Part shown: one piece after another, positions 1 through 9,202 of the stretch
Numbering within the stretch: position 1 is the stretch's first letter
Layout of the letters: every line of letters begins with the position of its first letter
From: Nocardioides massiliensis
GTDB lineage: Bacteria > Actinomycetota > Actinomycetes > Propionibacteriales > Nocardioidaceae
Length of the DNA: 64,000 bases
Assembly: GCF_030811215.1 (NCBI RefSeq)
Contig: NZ_JAUSQM010000001.1
Coordinates: forward strand, 1,798,001-1,862,000
Direction: 5' to 3'
Notes under the pieces: generated by a model
The model's input: the letters and a program-made list of their open reading frames with translations, nothing else
Database searches by the model: none
What the model was told of the DNA's origin: nothing
Program-made: the position numbers and the translations under genes

Positions 1-1100
1 TGACGCCCGAGGAGCGGCTGCTGCGCGCGATCTTCGGCGAGAAGGCGCGCGAGGTCCGCGACACCTCGATGAAGGTCCCGCACGGCGAGGCCGGCACGGT
101 CATCGGCGTCCGGGTCTTCGACCGCGAGGACGGCGACGAGCTGCCCCCGGGCGTCAACCAGCTGGTCCGGGTCTACGTCGCGCAGAAGCGCAAGATCTCG
201 GTGGGTGACAAGCTCGCGGGCCGTCACGGCAACAAGGGCGTCATCGCGAAGATCCTGCCGATCGAGGACATGCCGTTCCTCGAGGACGGCACCCCGGTCG
301 ACGTGGTGCTCAACCCGCTCGGTGTCCCGCGCCGGATGAACATCGGCCAGATCCTCGAGCTGCACCTGGGCTGGCTGGCCAAGCAGGGCTGGGACCTGAA
401 CCTCTCCGAGGACCAGGACGACGCCGACTGGAAGCAGCGTCTGATCAAGATCCACGCCGACTCCGCCGAGCCGGGCACCAAGGTCGCGACCCCGGTGTTC
501 GACGGCGCGCGCGAGGACGAGATCACGGGTCTGCTCAGCGCAGCCCGGCCCAACCGCGACGGCGTCCGGTTGGTCGGCGAGAACGGCAAGGCGCGGCTCT
601 TCGACGGCCGCAGTGGCGAGCCGTTCCCGGACCCGGTGTCGGTCGGCTACATGTACATCCTCAAGCTCCACCACCTGGTCGACGACAAGATCCACGCGCG
701 CTCGACCGGGCCGTACTCCATGATCACCCAGCAGCCGCTCGGCGGTAAGGCCCAGTTCGGTGGCCAGCGCTTCGGTGAGATGGAGGTCTGGGCGATGGAG
801 GCGTACGGCGCTGCCTACGCCCTCCAGGAGCTGCTGACGATCAAGTCCGACGACGTCCCCGGACGCGTCAAGGTCTACGAGGCGATCGTCAAGGGCGAGA
901 ACATCCCCGACTCCGGCATCCCCGAGTCGTTCAAGGTGCTCGTCAAGGAGATGCAGTCGCTGTGCCTGAACGTCGAGGTGCTGAGCCAGGACGGCACGGC
1001 CATCGAGATGCGCGACGCCGAGGAGGACGTCTTCCGGGCGGCCGAGGAGCTCGGCATCGACCTCTCCCGTCGTGAGCCGAGCAGCGTCGAGGAAGTGTGA
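1..1100 (+). CDS. rpoB: RNA polymerase beta subunit, 3' end (partial)
   Basis: This is the last 365 or so codons of the RNA polymerase beta subunit; the gene begins upstream of the window and the reading frame enters at base 3. The fragment carries the conserved beta segments [18 protein letters not shown] near its start and [20 protein letters not shown] followed by a [12 protein letters not shown] stretch, which form the C-terminal clamp region that contacts beta-prime. It ends at TGA 1098-1100. The rifampicin-resistance region lies upstream and cannot be judged here. rpoC follows 118 bases downstream, the usual bacterial rpoBC arrangement. The gap between them starts directly with a hairpin. 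Identity is certain; only the 5' part is missing. Confidence 0.98.
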   Translation, partial: TPEERLLRAIFGEKAREVRDTSMKVPHGEAGTVIGVRVFDREDGDELPPGVNQLVRVYVAQKRKISVGDKLAGRHGNKGVIAKILPIEDMPFLEDGTPVDVVLNPLGVPRRMNIGQILELHLGWLAKQGWDLNLSEDQDDADWKQRLIKIHADSAEPGTKVATPVFDGAREDEITGLLSAARPNRDGVRLVGENGKARLFDGRSGEPFPDPVSVGYMYILKLHHLVDDKIHARSTGPYSMITQQPLGGKAQFGGQRFGEMEVWAMEAYGAAYALQELLTIKSDDVPGRVKVYEAIVKGENIPDSGIPESFKVLVKEMQSLCLNVEVLSQDGTAIEMRDAEEDVFRAAEELGIDLSRREPSSVEEV

Positions 1101-1131
1101 CCGCAGAACGCGCGAAGCGCCTGTTCTGCGG
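1101..1131 (+). repeat. Stop-adjacent hairpin in the rpoB-rpoC gap
   Basis: The base right after the rpoB stop begins a 9-bp perfect stem, CCGCAGAAC (1101-1109) with GTTCTGCGG (1123-1131). Its loop holds a smaller GCGC-GAA-GCGC stem. A second short hairpin, CGGGC-GAA-GCCCG, lies at 1145-1157. A closely similar element sits directly after the rpsQ stop. No T-run follows, so a full terminator is unlikely. An RNA-processing or partial-attenuation role inside the operon is an inference. Confidence 0.75.
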
Positions 1132-1218
1132 AACGGGTGAGCGTCGGGCGAAGCCCGTCCGTGCATCTGGGTTACTCACCGTCTTGATTTCGAGAACTAC
1201 CGAAGGGTTGCAGCCACC

Positions 1219-4200
1219 GTGCTCGACGTGAACTTCTTCGACCAGCTGAAGATCGGCCTGGCCGGCGCGGACGACATCCGCGCCTGGAGCCACGGCGAGG
1301 TCAAGAAGCCGGAGACCATCAACTACCGCACGCTCAAGCCCGAGCGTGACGGTCTCTTCTGCGAGAAGATCTTCGGTCCCACCCGGGACTGGGAGTGCTA
1401 CTGCGGCAAGTACAAGCGCGTGCGCTTCAAGGGGATCATCTGCGAGCGGTGTGGCGTGGAGGTCACCCGCTCCAAGGTCCGCCGCGAGCGGATGGGCCAC
1501 ATCGAGCTGGCCGCCCCGGTCACGCACATCTGGTACTTCAAGGGTGTGCCGAGCCGCCTGGGCTACCTGCTCGACCTGGCGCCGAAGGACCTCGAGAAGG
1601 TCATCTACTTCGCCGCCTACATGATCACCTCGGTCGACGAGGACGCGCGCCACCGCGACCTGTCCTCGCTCGAGGCGAAGGTCGACCTGGAGCGCAAGCG
1701 CCTGGAGAACCGTCGCGACTCCGCGATCGACGAGCGGGCCAAGAAGCTCGAGGAGGACCTCGCCGCGCTGGAGGCCGAGGGCGCCAAGTCCGACGCCAAG
1801 CGCAAGGTCAAGGACGGCGCCGAGCGGGAGATGAAGCAGCTGCGCGACCGTTCGCAGCGCGAGATCGACCGCCTCGACGAGGTCTGGAGCCGGTTCAAGA
1901 ACCTCAAGGTCCAAGACCTCGAGGGCGACGAGATGCTCTACCGGGAGATGAAGTCCTGGTTCGGCAAGTACTTCGAGGGCCACATGGGTGCCGCCGCGAT
2001 CCAGAAGCGGCTCCAGGACTTCGACATCGACGCCGAGGTCGAGTCGCTGCGCGACACCATCGCCAACGGCAAGGGCCAGAAGAAGGTCCGGGCGCTCAAG
2101 CGGCTCAAGGTCGTCGACGCGTTCCGCAAGACCGGCCACCAGCCCACCGGCATGGTGCTCGACGCGGTCCCGGTGATCCCGCCGGAGCTGCGGCCGATGG
2201 TGCAGCTCGACGGTGGCCGGTTCGCCACCTCCGACCTCAACGACCTCTACCGCCGGGTGATCAACCGCAACAACCGCCTCAAGCGGCTGCTCGACCTGGG
2301 TGCGCCGGAGATCATCGTCAACAACGAGAAGCGGATGCTCCAGGAGGCCGTGGACTCGCTGTTCGACAACGGTCGCCGCGGTCGTCCGGTCACCGGGCCG
2401 GGCAACCGGCCGCTGAAGTCGATCTCCGACATGCTCAAGGGCAAGCAGGGTCGCTTCCGTCAGAACCTGCTCGGCAAGCGCGTGGACTACTCGGGCCGTT
2501 CGGTCATCGTGTCCGGTCCGCAGCTCAAGCTGCACCAGTGCGGTCTGCCCAAGCAGATGGCGCTGGAGCTGTTCAAGCCGTTCGTGATGAAGCGGCTGGT
2601 CGACCTCTCGCACGCGCAGAACATCAAGTCCGCCAAGCGGATGGTGGAGCGCGCGCGTCCGGTCGTGTGGGACGTGCTCGAGGAGGTCATCACCGAGCAC
2701 CCCGTGCTGCTCAACCGCGCACCCACGCTGCACCGTCTCGGCATCCAGGCCTTCGAGCCGCAGCTGATCGAGGGCAAGGCCATCCAGATCCACCCGCTCG
2801 TCTGCTCGGCGTTCAACGCCGACTTCGACGGTGACCAGATGGCGGTGCACCTGCCGCTGTCTGCTGAGGCGCAGGCCGAGGCCCGCATCCTCATGCTCTC
2901 GACCAACAACATCCTCAAGCCGTCGGACGGCCGTCCGGTGACCATGCCCACCCAGGACATGATCATCGGTCTGTTCTTCCTCACCACCCTGCGCGAGGGT
3001 GCCGTCGGCGAGGGTCGCGTGTTCTCGTCCGCCTCGGAGGCCGTCATGGCGTTCGACCGCGGCGAGCTGGCGCTGCAGAGCCTGGTCAAGATCCGGTTCA
3101 CCGACATCGTGCCGTCCCACGGCATGGAGGTGCCGGAGGGCTGGGAGCCCGGTCAGCCGATCACGGTCGAGACCTCGCTCGGTCGCGCGCTGTTCAACGA
3201 GACCCTGCCGATGGACTACCCCTTCGTGAACTACGAGGTCGGCAAGAAGCAGCTGGGTGCCATCGTCAACGACCTGGCCGAGCGCTACACCAAGGTCGAG
3301 GTCGCGGCGTCGCTCGACGCTCTCAAGGACACCGGTTTCTACTGGGCCACCCGGTCCGGCGTGACCGTGTCGATCGAGGACGTCGTCACCCCGGCGGACA
3401 AGGCCCAGATCCTCGAGGGCTACGAGGCGCAGGCCGCGAAGGTCCAGAAGCAGTTCGAGCGCGGTCTGGTCACCGACGACGAGCGTCGTCAGGAGCTCAT
3501 CGAGATCTGGACCCAGGCCTCGAGCGAGGTCGGTCGTGCGATGGAGGCGAACTTCGACCGGAGCAACCCCATCTACATGATGGTGGACTCCGGCGCCTCC
3601 GGAAACATGAACCAGATCCGTCAGGTCGCGGCCATGCGTGGTCTGGTGGCCAACCCCAAGGGCGAGATCATCCCGCGGCCGATCAAGTCGAACTTCCGCG
3701 AGGGCCTGTCGGTCCTGGAGTACTTCATCGCCACCCACGGTGCCCGCAAGGGTCTGGCCGACACCGCGCTGCGGACGGCTGACTCGGGCTACCTGACCCG
3801 GCGACTGGTCGACGTGTCGCAGGACGTCATCATCCGCGAGGACGACTGCGGCACCGAGCGCGGTCTGCCCAAGCGGATCGGCGACAAGCTCGAGGACGGC
3901 CGTGTGGTCAAGGCGGAGAACGCCGAGACCGCGGCGTACGCCCGGGCTGCTGCCGTCGACGTGGTCCACCCGGAGACCGGCGAGGTGCTCGCCGGGGCCG
4001 GCGAGGACCTCGGCGACGTCAAGATCGCCGAGCTCGTGACGGCCGGGATCACGGAGGTCAAGGTCCGCTCGGTCCTGACCTGTGACGCCCGCACCGGCAC
4101 CTGCGCGAAGTGCTACGGCCGCTCCCTGGCGACGGGCAAGCTCGTCGACATCGGCGAGGCGGTCGGCATCATCGCCGCCCAGTCGATCGGTGAGCCCGGC

Positions 4201-5097
4201 ACGCAGCTGACCATGCGTACCTTCCACACCGGTGGTGTGGCCTCGGCCGACGACATCACGCAGGGTCTGCCCCGTGTGGTCGAGCTCTTCGAGGCGCGTT
4301 CGCCCAAGGGTCGCTCGCCGATCACCGAGGCGGCCGGTCGGGTCGAGATCGAGGAGACCGACAAGGCCCGCAAGGTCCTTGTCACTCCCGACGACGGCTC
4401 GGAGGTCCAGGAGTACCCCGTCAGCAAGCGCTCGCGCCTGCTGGTCGCCGACGGCGACCACGTCGAGGTCGGCCAGATGCTCACGCAGGGTACGCCCGAC
4501 CCGCAGGACGTCCTGCGGATCCTGGGTGTGCGCAAGGCGCAGGAGCACCTGGTGGACGAGGTCCAGGCTGTGTACCGCAGCCAGGGCGTGGCGATCCACG
4601 ACAAGCACATCGAGATCATCGTCCGGCAGATGCTGCGCCGGGTCACGGTGATCGAGGCCGGCGACACGCGCCTGCTCCCCTCCGACCTGGTGGACCGGGT
4701 CCGCTTCGAGGAGGAGAACCGTCGCGTGGTGTCCGAGGGCGGCAAGCCCGCCTCGGGTCGTCCGGTGCTGATGGGGATCACGAAGGCCTCGCTCGCCACC
4801 GAGTCGTGGCTCTCCGCGGCCTCCTTCCAGGAGACCACCCGCGTGCTCACCGACGCCGCCATCAACGGCAAGTCGGACTCGCTCGCGGGCCTGAAGGAGA
4901 ACGTGATCATCGGAAAGCTGATCCCGGCGGGCACCGGCCTCGAGCGGTACCGCAACATCCGGGTCGAGCCGACCGAGGAGGCCCGCGCCGCGGCGTACTC
5001 CGTCACCGGCTACGACAGCTACGACTACGACTTCGCCGGTAGCGGCGGTCAGGCCGTAGCGCTCGACGACTTCGACTTTGGGTCCTACCAGGGCTGA
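1219..5097 (+). CDS. rpoC: RNA polymerase beta-prime subunit
   Basis: Catalytic subunit of RNA polymerase, 1292 residues, which suits actinobacterial RpoC. The GTG start gives the family-typical N-terminus [15 protein letters not shown]. The N-terminal zinc site is C60, C62, C75 and C78. The magnesium-binding active-site motif NADFDGD is at residues 533-539. The second zinc site is C877 with C955, C962 and C965. A GAAGGG ribosome-binding site lies shortly upstream of the start. The protein ends with an acidic and aromatic tail ([10 protein letters not shown]). It is co-directional with rpoB and is followed by a strong terminator hairpin, so the operon ends here. Confidence 0.98.
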   Translation: MLDVNFFDQLKIGLAGADDIRAWSHGEVKKPETINYRTLKPERDGLFCEKIFGPTRDWECYCGKYKRVRFKGIICERCGVEVTRSKVRRERMGHIELAAPVTHIWYFKGVPSRLGYLLDLAPKDLEKVIYFAAYMITSVDEDARHRDLSSLEAKVDLERKRLENRRDSAIDERAKKLEEDLAALEAEGAKSDAKRKVKDGAEREMKQLRDRSQREIDRLDEVWSRFKNLKVQDLEGDEMLYREMKSWFGKYFEGHMGAAAIQKRLQDFDIDAEVESLRDTIANGKGQKKVRALKRLKVVDAFRKTGHQPTGMVLDAVPVIPPELRPMVQLDGGRFATSDLNDLYRRVINRNNRLKRLLDLGAPEIIVNNEKRMLQEAVDSLFDNGRRGRPVTGPGNRPLKSISDMLKGKQGRFRQNLLGKRVDYSGRSVIVSGPQLKLHQCGLPKQMALELFKPFVMKRLVDLSHAQNIKSAKRMVERARPVVWDVLEEVITEHPVLLNRAPTLHRLGIQAFEPQLIEGKAIQIHPLVCSAFNADFDGDQMAVHLPLSAEAQAEARILMLSTNNILKPSDGRPVTMPTQDMIIGLFFLTTLREGAVGEGRVFSSASEAVMAFDRGELALQSLVKIRFTDIVPSHGMEVPEGWEPGQPITVETSLGRALFNETLPMDYPFVNYEVGKKQLGAIVNDLAERYTKVEVAASLDALKDTGFYWATRSGVTVSIEDVVTPADKAQILEGYEAQAAKVQKQFERGLVTDDERRQELIEIWTQASSEVGRAMEANFDRSNPIYMMVDSGASGNMNQIRQVAAMRGLVANPKGEIIPRPIKSNFREGLSVLEYFIATHGARKGLADTALRTADSGYLTRRLVDVSQDVIIREDDCGTERGLPKRIGDKLEDGRVVKAENAETAAYARAAAVDVVHPETGEVLAGAGEDLGDVKIAELVTAGITEVKVRSVLTCDARTGTCAKCYGRSLATGKLVDIGEAVGIIAAQSIGEPGTQLTMRTFHTGGVASADDITQGLPRVVELFEARSPKGRSPITEAAGRVEIEETDKARKVLVTPDDGSEVQEYPVSKRSRLLVADGDHVEVGQMLTQGTPDPQDVLRILGVRKAQEHLVDEVQAVYRSQGVAIHDKHIEIIVRQMLRRVTVIEAGDTRLLPSDLVDRVRFEEENRRVVSEGGKPASGRPVLMGITKASLATESWLSAASFQETTRVLTDAAINGKSDSLAGLKENVIIGKLIPAGTGLERYRNIRVEPTEEARAAAYSVTGYDSYDYDFAGSGGQAVALDDFDFGSYQG

Positions 5098-5139
5098 ACG
5101 AAGTGAAGCCCTGGTAATCCAGGACCCAGATCGAGTAAG

Positions 5140-5175
5140 CCAAGACCCGGCCACGCTTGCGTGGCCGGGTCTTGG
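5140..5175 (+). terminator. rpoBC operon terminator hairpin
   Basis: A perfect 16-bp stem, CCAAGACCCGGCCACG (5140-5155) with its complement at 5160-5175, closes on the tetraloop CTTG. It lies 43 bases after the rpoC stop. No T-run follows, as is common for actinobacterial terminators. Its top part repeats at 5222-5239. Confidence 0.85.
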
Positions 5176-5221
5176 CGCATCGAGATCCGGTTGGAGGTGG
5201 AAGCGCAGTCTGCGCGGTCAT

Positions 5222-5239
5222 GGCCACGCTTGCGTGGCC
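5222..5239. repeat. Second copy of the GGCCACGCTTGCGTGGCC palindrome
   Basis: The 18-nt hairpin GGCCACGCTTGCGTGGCC (7-bp stem, CTTG loop) is an exact copy of the top of the rpoC terminator at 5149-5166. It sits 56 bases further downstream and about 82 bases before the next gene. It could be a back-up terminator or a duplicated short palindromic repeat. Confidence 0.7.
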
Positions 5240-5308
5240 CCTGTGGCGATAGCCGCAGATGAGACACGATCGACACCGGTCCCGCCCGAAACCCCTCTCG
5301 GGCGCACC

Positions 5309-5314
5309 TATCCT
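5309..5314 (+). promoter_or_regulatory. -10 box TATCCT, leaderless-type promoter
   Basis: TATCCT ends 6 bases before the GTG at 5321, so transcription should begin at or next to the start codon. No ribosome-binding site is seen. This spacing recurs at many genes of the window. A clear -35 box is not visible. Confidence 0.6.
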
Positions 5315-5320
5315 GGAACC

Positions 5321-5674
5321 GTGAGCATGACCACCCCCGAGCCGCGCCGGTCCAAGCACCTGCTGGACCTCGACAACCCGCCACCGCGCGCCACGGCGAA
5401 GACCGAGCGGTCGCTGACGCGGGTGCAGCAGTGGGTCATGTCGATCCTGGCCGTCAGCACCGTCGCCCACCTCGCGGGCGGGCTGATCGTGGCCGCGTTG
5501 TACCTCGACGACATCCGCGAGGGCGCCGCCGAGGGGCTGATGGTGATCGCCGGGATCATGATGGTGCTCGGCATCGTCCTGGGGCGGCTCATCCACCGGG
5601 CCCACCCGCTCTCGTGGTGGCTCGTCCTGGGCGTCCTGCCCACGCTGATCGGCCTCTGGCTGCTCCACCGCTGA
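5321..5674 (+). CDS. Small three-helix membrane protein of unknown function
   Basis: I do not recognise a named family. With the GTG at 5321 the protein has 117 residues; an ATG two codons later (5327) is an alternative. A charged 35-residue N-terminal part (EPRRSKHLLDLDNPPPR) precedes three hydrophobic segments: about residues 40-63 (VMSILAVSTVAHLAGGLIVA), 72-91 (GLMVIAGIMMVLGIVLGRLI) and 95-115 (ending GLWLLHR). The N-terminus is probably cytoplasmic by the positive-inside rule. The start is supported by the -10 box directly upstream. It lies alone between the rpoC terminator and a flavoprotein gene that has its own promoter. An inner-membrane location is inferred; the function is unknown. 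Confidence 0.75.
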   Translation: MSMTTPEPRRSKHLLDLDNPPPRATAKTERSLTRVQQWVMSILAVSTVAHLAGGLIVAALYLDDIREGAAEGLMVIAGIMMVLGIVLGRLIHRAHPLSWWLVLGVLPTLIGLWLLHR

Positions 5675-5710
5675 GCCCCACCCGTCCGGAGGGGGTTTCC
5701 GCCGGTGGGG

Positions 5711-5716
5711 GACAAT
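5711..5716 (+). promoter_or_regulatory. -10 box GACAAT, leaderless-type promoter
   Basis: GACAAT is followed by 6 bases and then the GTG at 5723. No ribosome-binding site precedes that GTG. The arrangement supports 5723 rather than the in-frame GTG at 5705 as the start. Confidence 0.6.
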
Positions 5717-5722
5717 GGCGCG

Positions 5723-6967
5723 GTGAGCACCGCTGAGCGAACCCTGCGCACCGACGTCCTCGTGGTCGGCGCGGGACCCGCCGGATCGGCCGCCGCCGCA
5801 TGGGCGGCACGGGCCGGTCTCGACGTCCTGCTGGCTGACGCGGCGGTGTTCCCGCGCGACAAGACCTGCGGTGACGGGTTGACTCCGCGTGCGATCGGCG
5901 AGCTCGACCGGTTGGGTCTCGGCGACTGGGTGCGCTCCCACACCGTCAACCACGGACTGCGCGCCCATGGCTTCGGCCAGGTGCTGGAGCTGCGCTGGCC
6001 CGGCGGCAACCTGCCCGACCACGGCTCGGCCGTGGCCCGCACCGAGCTCGACGCCAAGATCCGGGAGACGGCCCTCGAGAGCGGTGCGGCTGAGCTGCAG
6101 GGGGCGCGTGCGGTCGACGTGGTCCGTGACGGTGACCGGGTGCGCGCGGTGGTGTTCGTCCAGGACGGGGAGCGCGTCGAGGTCGCCTGCGAGCGGCTGG
6201 TCGTCGCCGACGGGGTCCGTTCGCCGCTCGGGAAGCTGCTCGGCCGGATCTGGCACCGCGACACGGTGTACGGCGTCGCGGGCCGCTCCTACGTCGACTC
6301 CGCCGAGTCCGACGACCCGTGGATCAGCTCGCACCTCGAGCTGCGCGGTGTCGACGGCGAGATCCTCTCCGGCTACGGATGGATCTTCCCGCTCGGCGGG
6401 GGACAGGTGAACCTCGGCGTCGGAACGCTCGCGACCGCCAAGCGACCGGCCAACGTCGCGTTGCGACCGTTGATGGAGCACTACGCCGCACTGCGCCGCG
6501 AGGACTTCAAGCTCGGTGACGAGCTGCGCATGCCGACCTCCGCGCTGCTGCCCATGGGGGGCGCGGTCACCGGTGTCGCCGGGGCCAACTGGGCCCTCAT
6601 CGGTGACGCCGCCGCGTGCGTGAACCCGCTCAATGGCGAGGGCATCGACTACGGACTGGAGTCCGGACGGCTGGTCGCCGGCCTCCTCGCCGACCGCGCG
6701 GCCCTCGGTGCGGTCTGGCCCGCGACGCTGCGCAACCACTACGGCGAGGCGTTCTCGATCGCCCGTCGGCTCGCCGGCCTGGTGACGGTGCCGTGGGTGC
6801 TGCCGCGCTTCGGCCCGCCGGGCATGCGCTCCACCCTGCTGATGACCCTGGCACTGCGGTGGATGGGCAACCTGGTGACCGATGAGGACCGCGACGCCGC
6901 GGCCCGGGTGTGGCAGTGGGCCGGTCGGCGCTCACTGGCGCTCGACCACCGCCCGCCGTTCAGCTGA
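5723..6967 (+). CDS. Geranylgeranyl reductase family FAD-dependent oxidoreductase
   Basis: A 414-residue flavoprotein. The N-terminal dinucleotide-binding motif is VVGAGPAGSAAAAWAARAG (GxGxxG at residues 16-21), with an acidic residue (D39) ending the second strand. The FAD-phosphate motif GDAAACVNPLNGEGIDYGLE lies near residue 300. This matches the geranylgeranyl reductase family. In actinobacteria its members include MenJ, which saturates one isoprene unit of menaquinone, and enzymes that reduce lipid-linked prenyl chains. Reduction of the menaquinone side chain is the likeliest role but the substrate cannot be read from sequence. The 3' end overlaps the convergent acyltransferase gene by 36 bases. 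Confidence 0.85.
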   Translation: MSTAERTLRTDVLVVGAGPAGSAAAAWAARAGLDVLLADAAVFPRDKTCGDGLTPRAIGELDRLGLGDWVRSHTVNHGLRAHGFGQVLELRWPGGNLPDHGSAVARTELDAKIRETALESGAAELQGARAVDVVRDGDRVRAVVFVQDGERVEVACERLVVADGVRSPLGKLLGRIWHRDTVYGVAGRSYVDSAESDDPWISSHLELRGVDGEILSGYGWIFPLGGGQVNLGVGTLATAKRPANVALRPLMEHYAALRREDFKLGDELRMPTSALLPMGGAVTGVAGANWALIGDAAACVNPLNGEGIDYGLESGRLVAGLLADRAALGAVWPATLRNHYGEAFSIARRLAGLVTVPWVLPRFGPPGMRSTLLMTLALRWMGNLVTDEDRDAAARVWQWAGRRSLALDHRPPFS

Positions 6968-8014
6968 CGTCGTCTCCGGACGGAAGAGCCACGCCGCCCG
7001 CGGCTCGAAGAGCGGACGGAAGAGCCGGGCCACGGGACGGCTCATCAGCACCACGGCGACCGCGGCGCTGATCGCGACGACCATGACGGCGCCGGCGACC
7101 CCCGCCGTACGCGCGTCGGCGAACCACCCCTGGTCCGCGGCGAAGCGGATGAGGAAGCCGTGCAGCAGGTAGGCGTACAGCGTGTTGGCGCCCAGTGCGC
7201 TGAACCACGCGCGCCGCTGCGGGATCAGGGCCAGGACCGCGGCCGAGAGCACGAGCGCGCCGACGATCATCGCCAGCCGGATGCCCATCCCGGTCCACAC
7301 GTCGACGTCGAGGGCCGGGGAGGAGTAGCGCCGGATCCAGTAGAACCAGCGGATCTCCCAGCCCTGCACCTGCGTGAGCACGACGACGAAGGACGCCGCC
7401 ACCGTGACCGCGGCGAGGGCCCGCACCACGGGCCGGGTCAGCTGGTCGAAGTGCCGACGGCGTACGACGGTGAGGCCGAGCACGTAGAACGGCAGGAACG
7501 CCATCGCCTTGTCGAGGCCCAGGACGCCGGGGACGGGGAAGATCCCGGAGGCAAGCGAGATGAGCACGGCCGTGGTGACGGGGAAGCGCAGCGCCAGCCA
7601 GATCGGCGTCGTCAGCCGCCACAGCAGCAGGGCGGCGATGAACCACAGCAGCCACGGCGCATCGAGGGGGGAGTAGCCGTCGAGCAGGGGCCGGTCGTGG
7701 ATCGCGGCCTGTTGCGCGTGCAGGGCGAACCCGACCAGCAGCAACGGCCAGATCAGGGTGGTGACCATCCGGCGCACCTGCCTCGGCTCGCCGCGGTAGC
7801 TGGCGGCGGCATAGCCGGAGAGCAGGACGAACAACGGCATGTGGAACGCGTAGATCCACACGTAGCCGGCGAGCACCCCGTCGACACCGCGGATGCGGGT
7901 CATCGCGTGCCCGGCGACGACCAAGACCATCACGGCGAACCGAGCGTTGTCGAGGAAGGGGTCGCGAGCCGGGTGGGGCGTGCCGACGAGGACCCGGAGG
8001 GCGCGTGCGGTCAC
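6932..8014 (-). CDS. Acyltransferase-3 family membrane protein (copy 1)
   Basis: A 360-residue integral membrane protein of the acyltransferase-3 (OafA/YrhL/NodX) family. These enzymes O-acylate surface sugars or other envelope molecules using acyl groups carried across the membrane. The N-terminal signature DNARFAVMVLVVAGHAM contains the conserved histidine, and about ten hydrophobic segments follow, including LLHGFLIRF near the C-terminus. It starts with GTG inside the stop of the upstream paralogue (4-base GTGA overlap), so the pair is probably translationally coupled. Its last codons overlap the flavoprotein gene on the other strand by 36 bases. The acceptor is unknown, and no glycosyltransferase neighbours are present to suggest one. 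Confidence 0.85.
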   Translation of the reverse strand: MTARALRVLVGTPHPARDPFLDNARFAVMVLVVAGHAMTRIRGVDGVLAGYVWIYAFHMPLFVLLSGYAAASYRGEPRQVRRMVTTLIWPLLLVGFALHAQQAAIHDRPLLDGYSPLDAPWLLWFIAALLLWRLTTPIWLALRFPVTTAVLISLASGIFPVPGVLGLDKAMAFLPFYVLGLTVVRRRHFDQLTRPVVRALAAVTVAASFVVVLTQVQGWEIRWFYWIRRYSSPALDVDVWTGMGIRLAMIVGALVLSAAVLALIPQRRAWFSALGANTLYAYLLHGFLIRFAADQGWFADARTAGVAGAVMVVAISAAVAVVLMSRPVARLFRPLFEPRAAWLFRPETTSAERRAVVERQ

Positions 8015-9135
8015 CGCAGGTTGCCGGGGTAGCGCAGGAGATCGACGGGACCACTGGACTCCGGGGGCAGCGGTGCGGCCAGATCACGGGCGGGGATCTG
8101 CTCGGACCAGGTGCGGACGTTGAGGTCGTCGATCGTGCCGAGGGGGTCGATCGCGGGGTTGAGGCTCCGGGAGACCGGGGGCGCAGCCAGCGCGAGCGCC
8201 AGCGCCACCGCCCCGAAGGTGACCACGACGAAGCCGGTCACCGGGAGGTCGGTGGCCCAGCCGAGCACGTCGGCGTACTCCACCCCCTTCACCGCGAACC
8301 CGTGGAAGAGGTAGACGATCAGCGTCGCGGGTCCGAGGGCGGAGAACCAGCTGCGCCGGCGCGGCACCAGCGCGAGCGCGCCGAGCGCGGTGACGCCCGC
8401 GAGGACCAGGAGGGTCGTCCGCGCCAGCAGCCCGGCGGCGAGGCCGTAGCCCGCCTCGTCGTACGACGAGCGCCAGTAGAGCAGCTCCATCGAGATCGCG
8501 TCGTGCAGGAGCCAGCCGGCTATGGCGACCGCGACGAGCGCCAGCACGCCGACCACCCGCCACGTTGTCGTGCGCAGCCGGTCGAGGTCGGCGGCGGAGG
8601 CACGCAGGCCGAGCACGAAGAACGGCAGGAGCCCGGTCGTGCGCGCGATGTCGAGCACATCGCCGCCGACGACCCCGCCGGCCAGGCTGATCGCCACGGC
8701 CACGAGCAGGGGGTGGCGCAGCCGCAGGAAGACCGGGGTCACCAGGCGCCACAGGAAGAGCGCGGCGAGGTACCACATCGGCCAGTGCGGGTCGAGGAAC
8801 AGCCGGTCGAGGTCCTCGCCGCCGACGCCGATGCGAAACGCCGCCATCGCCGCCTCGAACACGACGTAGGGAACGGCGACGGTCAGCAGCAGGCTCCGGA
8901 ACCGCGGCAGCGTCCAGGCGAACGAGCGGGACAGGTAGCCGGTGACCATCACGAACGCGGGCACGTGCCAGACGTACAACGCGTGGTACGCCGACTGCTC
9001 CAGCTCGGAGGTGGGCAGCAGCACCCACGCGTGGCCGACGACGACGAGCGTCACCAACGCCATCTTGGCGTTGTCGAGCCAGGCGTCCCGCCCGGGGCGG
9101 GCAGCCGTGGAGGACCGGGGCGGGGGACTGCTCAT
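8011..9135 (-). CDS. Acyltransferase-3 family membrane protein (copy 2)
   Basis: A 374-residue paralogue of the next gene in the same family: DNAKMALVTLVVVGHAW at the N-terminus, then roughly ten transmembrane segments with WPMWYLAALFLWRL and LIVYLFHGF at the same relative positions as in copy 1. It carries a longer hydrophilic C-terminal tail (about residues 325-374, rich in Pro and acidic residues). The ATG at 9133-9135 starts the two-gene unit. A possible -10 (GATGCT on the minus strand, 9145-9150) lies close upstream, with no clear ribosome-binding site. Tandem duplication followed by divergence is inferred; the substrates are unknown. Confidence 0.85.
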   Translation of the reverse strand: MSSPPPRSSTAARPGRDAWLDNAKMALVTLVVVGHAWVLLPTSELEQSAYHALYVWHVPAFVMVTGYLSRSFAWTLPRFRSLLLTVAVPYVVFEAAMAAFRIGVGGEDLDRLFLDPHWPMWYLAALFLWRLVTPVFLRLRHPLLVAVAISLAGGVVGGDVLDIARTTGLLPFFVLGLRASAADLDRLRTTTWRVVGVLALVAVAIAGWLLHDAISMELLYWRSSYDEAGYGLAAGLLARTTLLVLAGVTALGALALVPRRRSWFSALGPATLIVYLFHGFAVKGVEYADVLGWATDLPVTGFVVVTFGAVALALALAAPPVSRSLNPAIDPLGTIDDLNVRTWSEQIPARDLAAPLPPESSGPVDLLRYPGNLR

Positions 9136-9202
9136 AACCGCCCGAGCATCCCCCTGCCCGCGGGAGCAGAAACCACCGGACGGACCGCGGCGAGCCGGGG
9201 GG

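Noticed and set aside
943-5154. A 1403-codon open frame on the strand opposite rpoC
   Set aside because: It mirrors rpoC codon by codon, has Arg/Asp/Leu-rich low-complexity text without any domain, and arises from the high GC at third codon positions.
5222-5239. Repeated palindrome as the end of an insertion sequence
   Set aside because: No transposase, no target duplication and only 75 bases between the copies.
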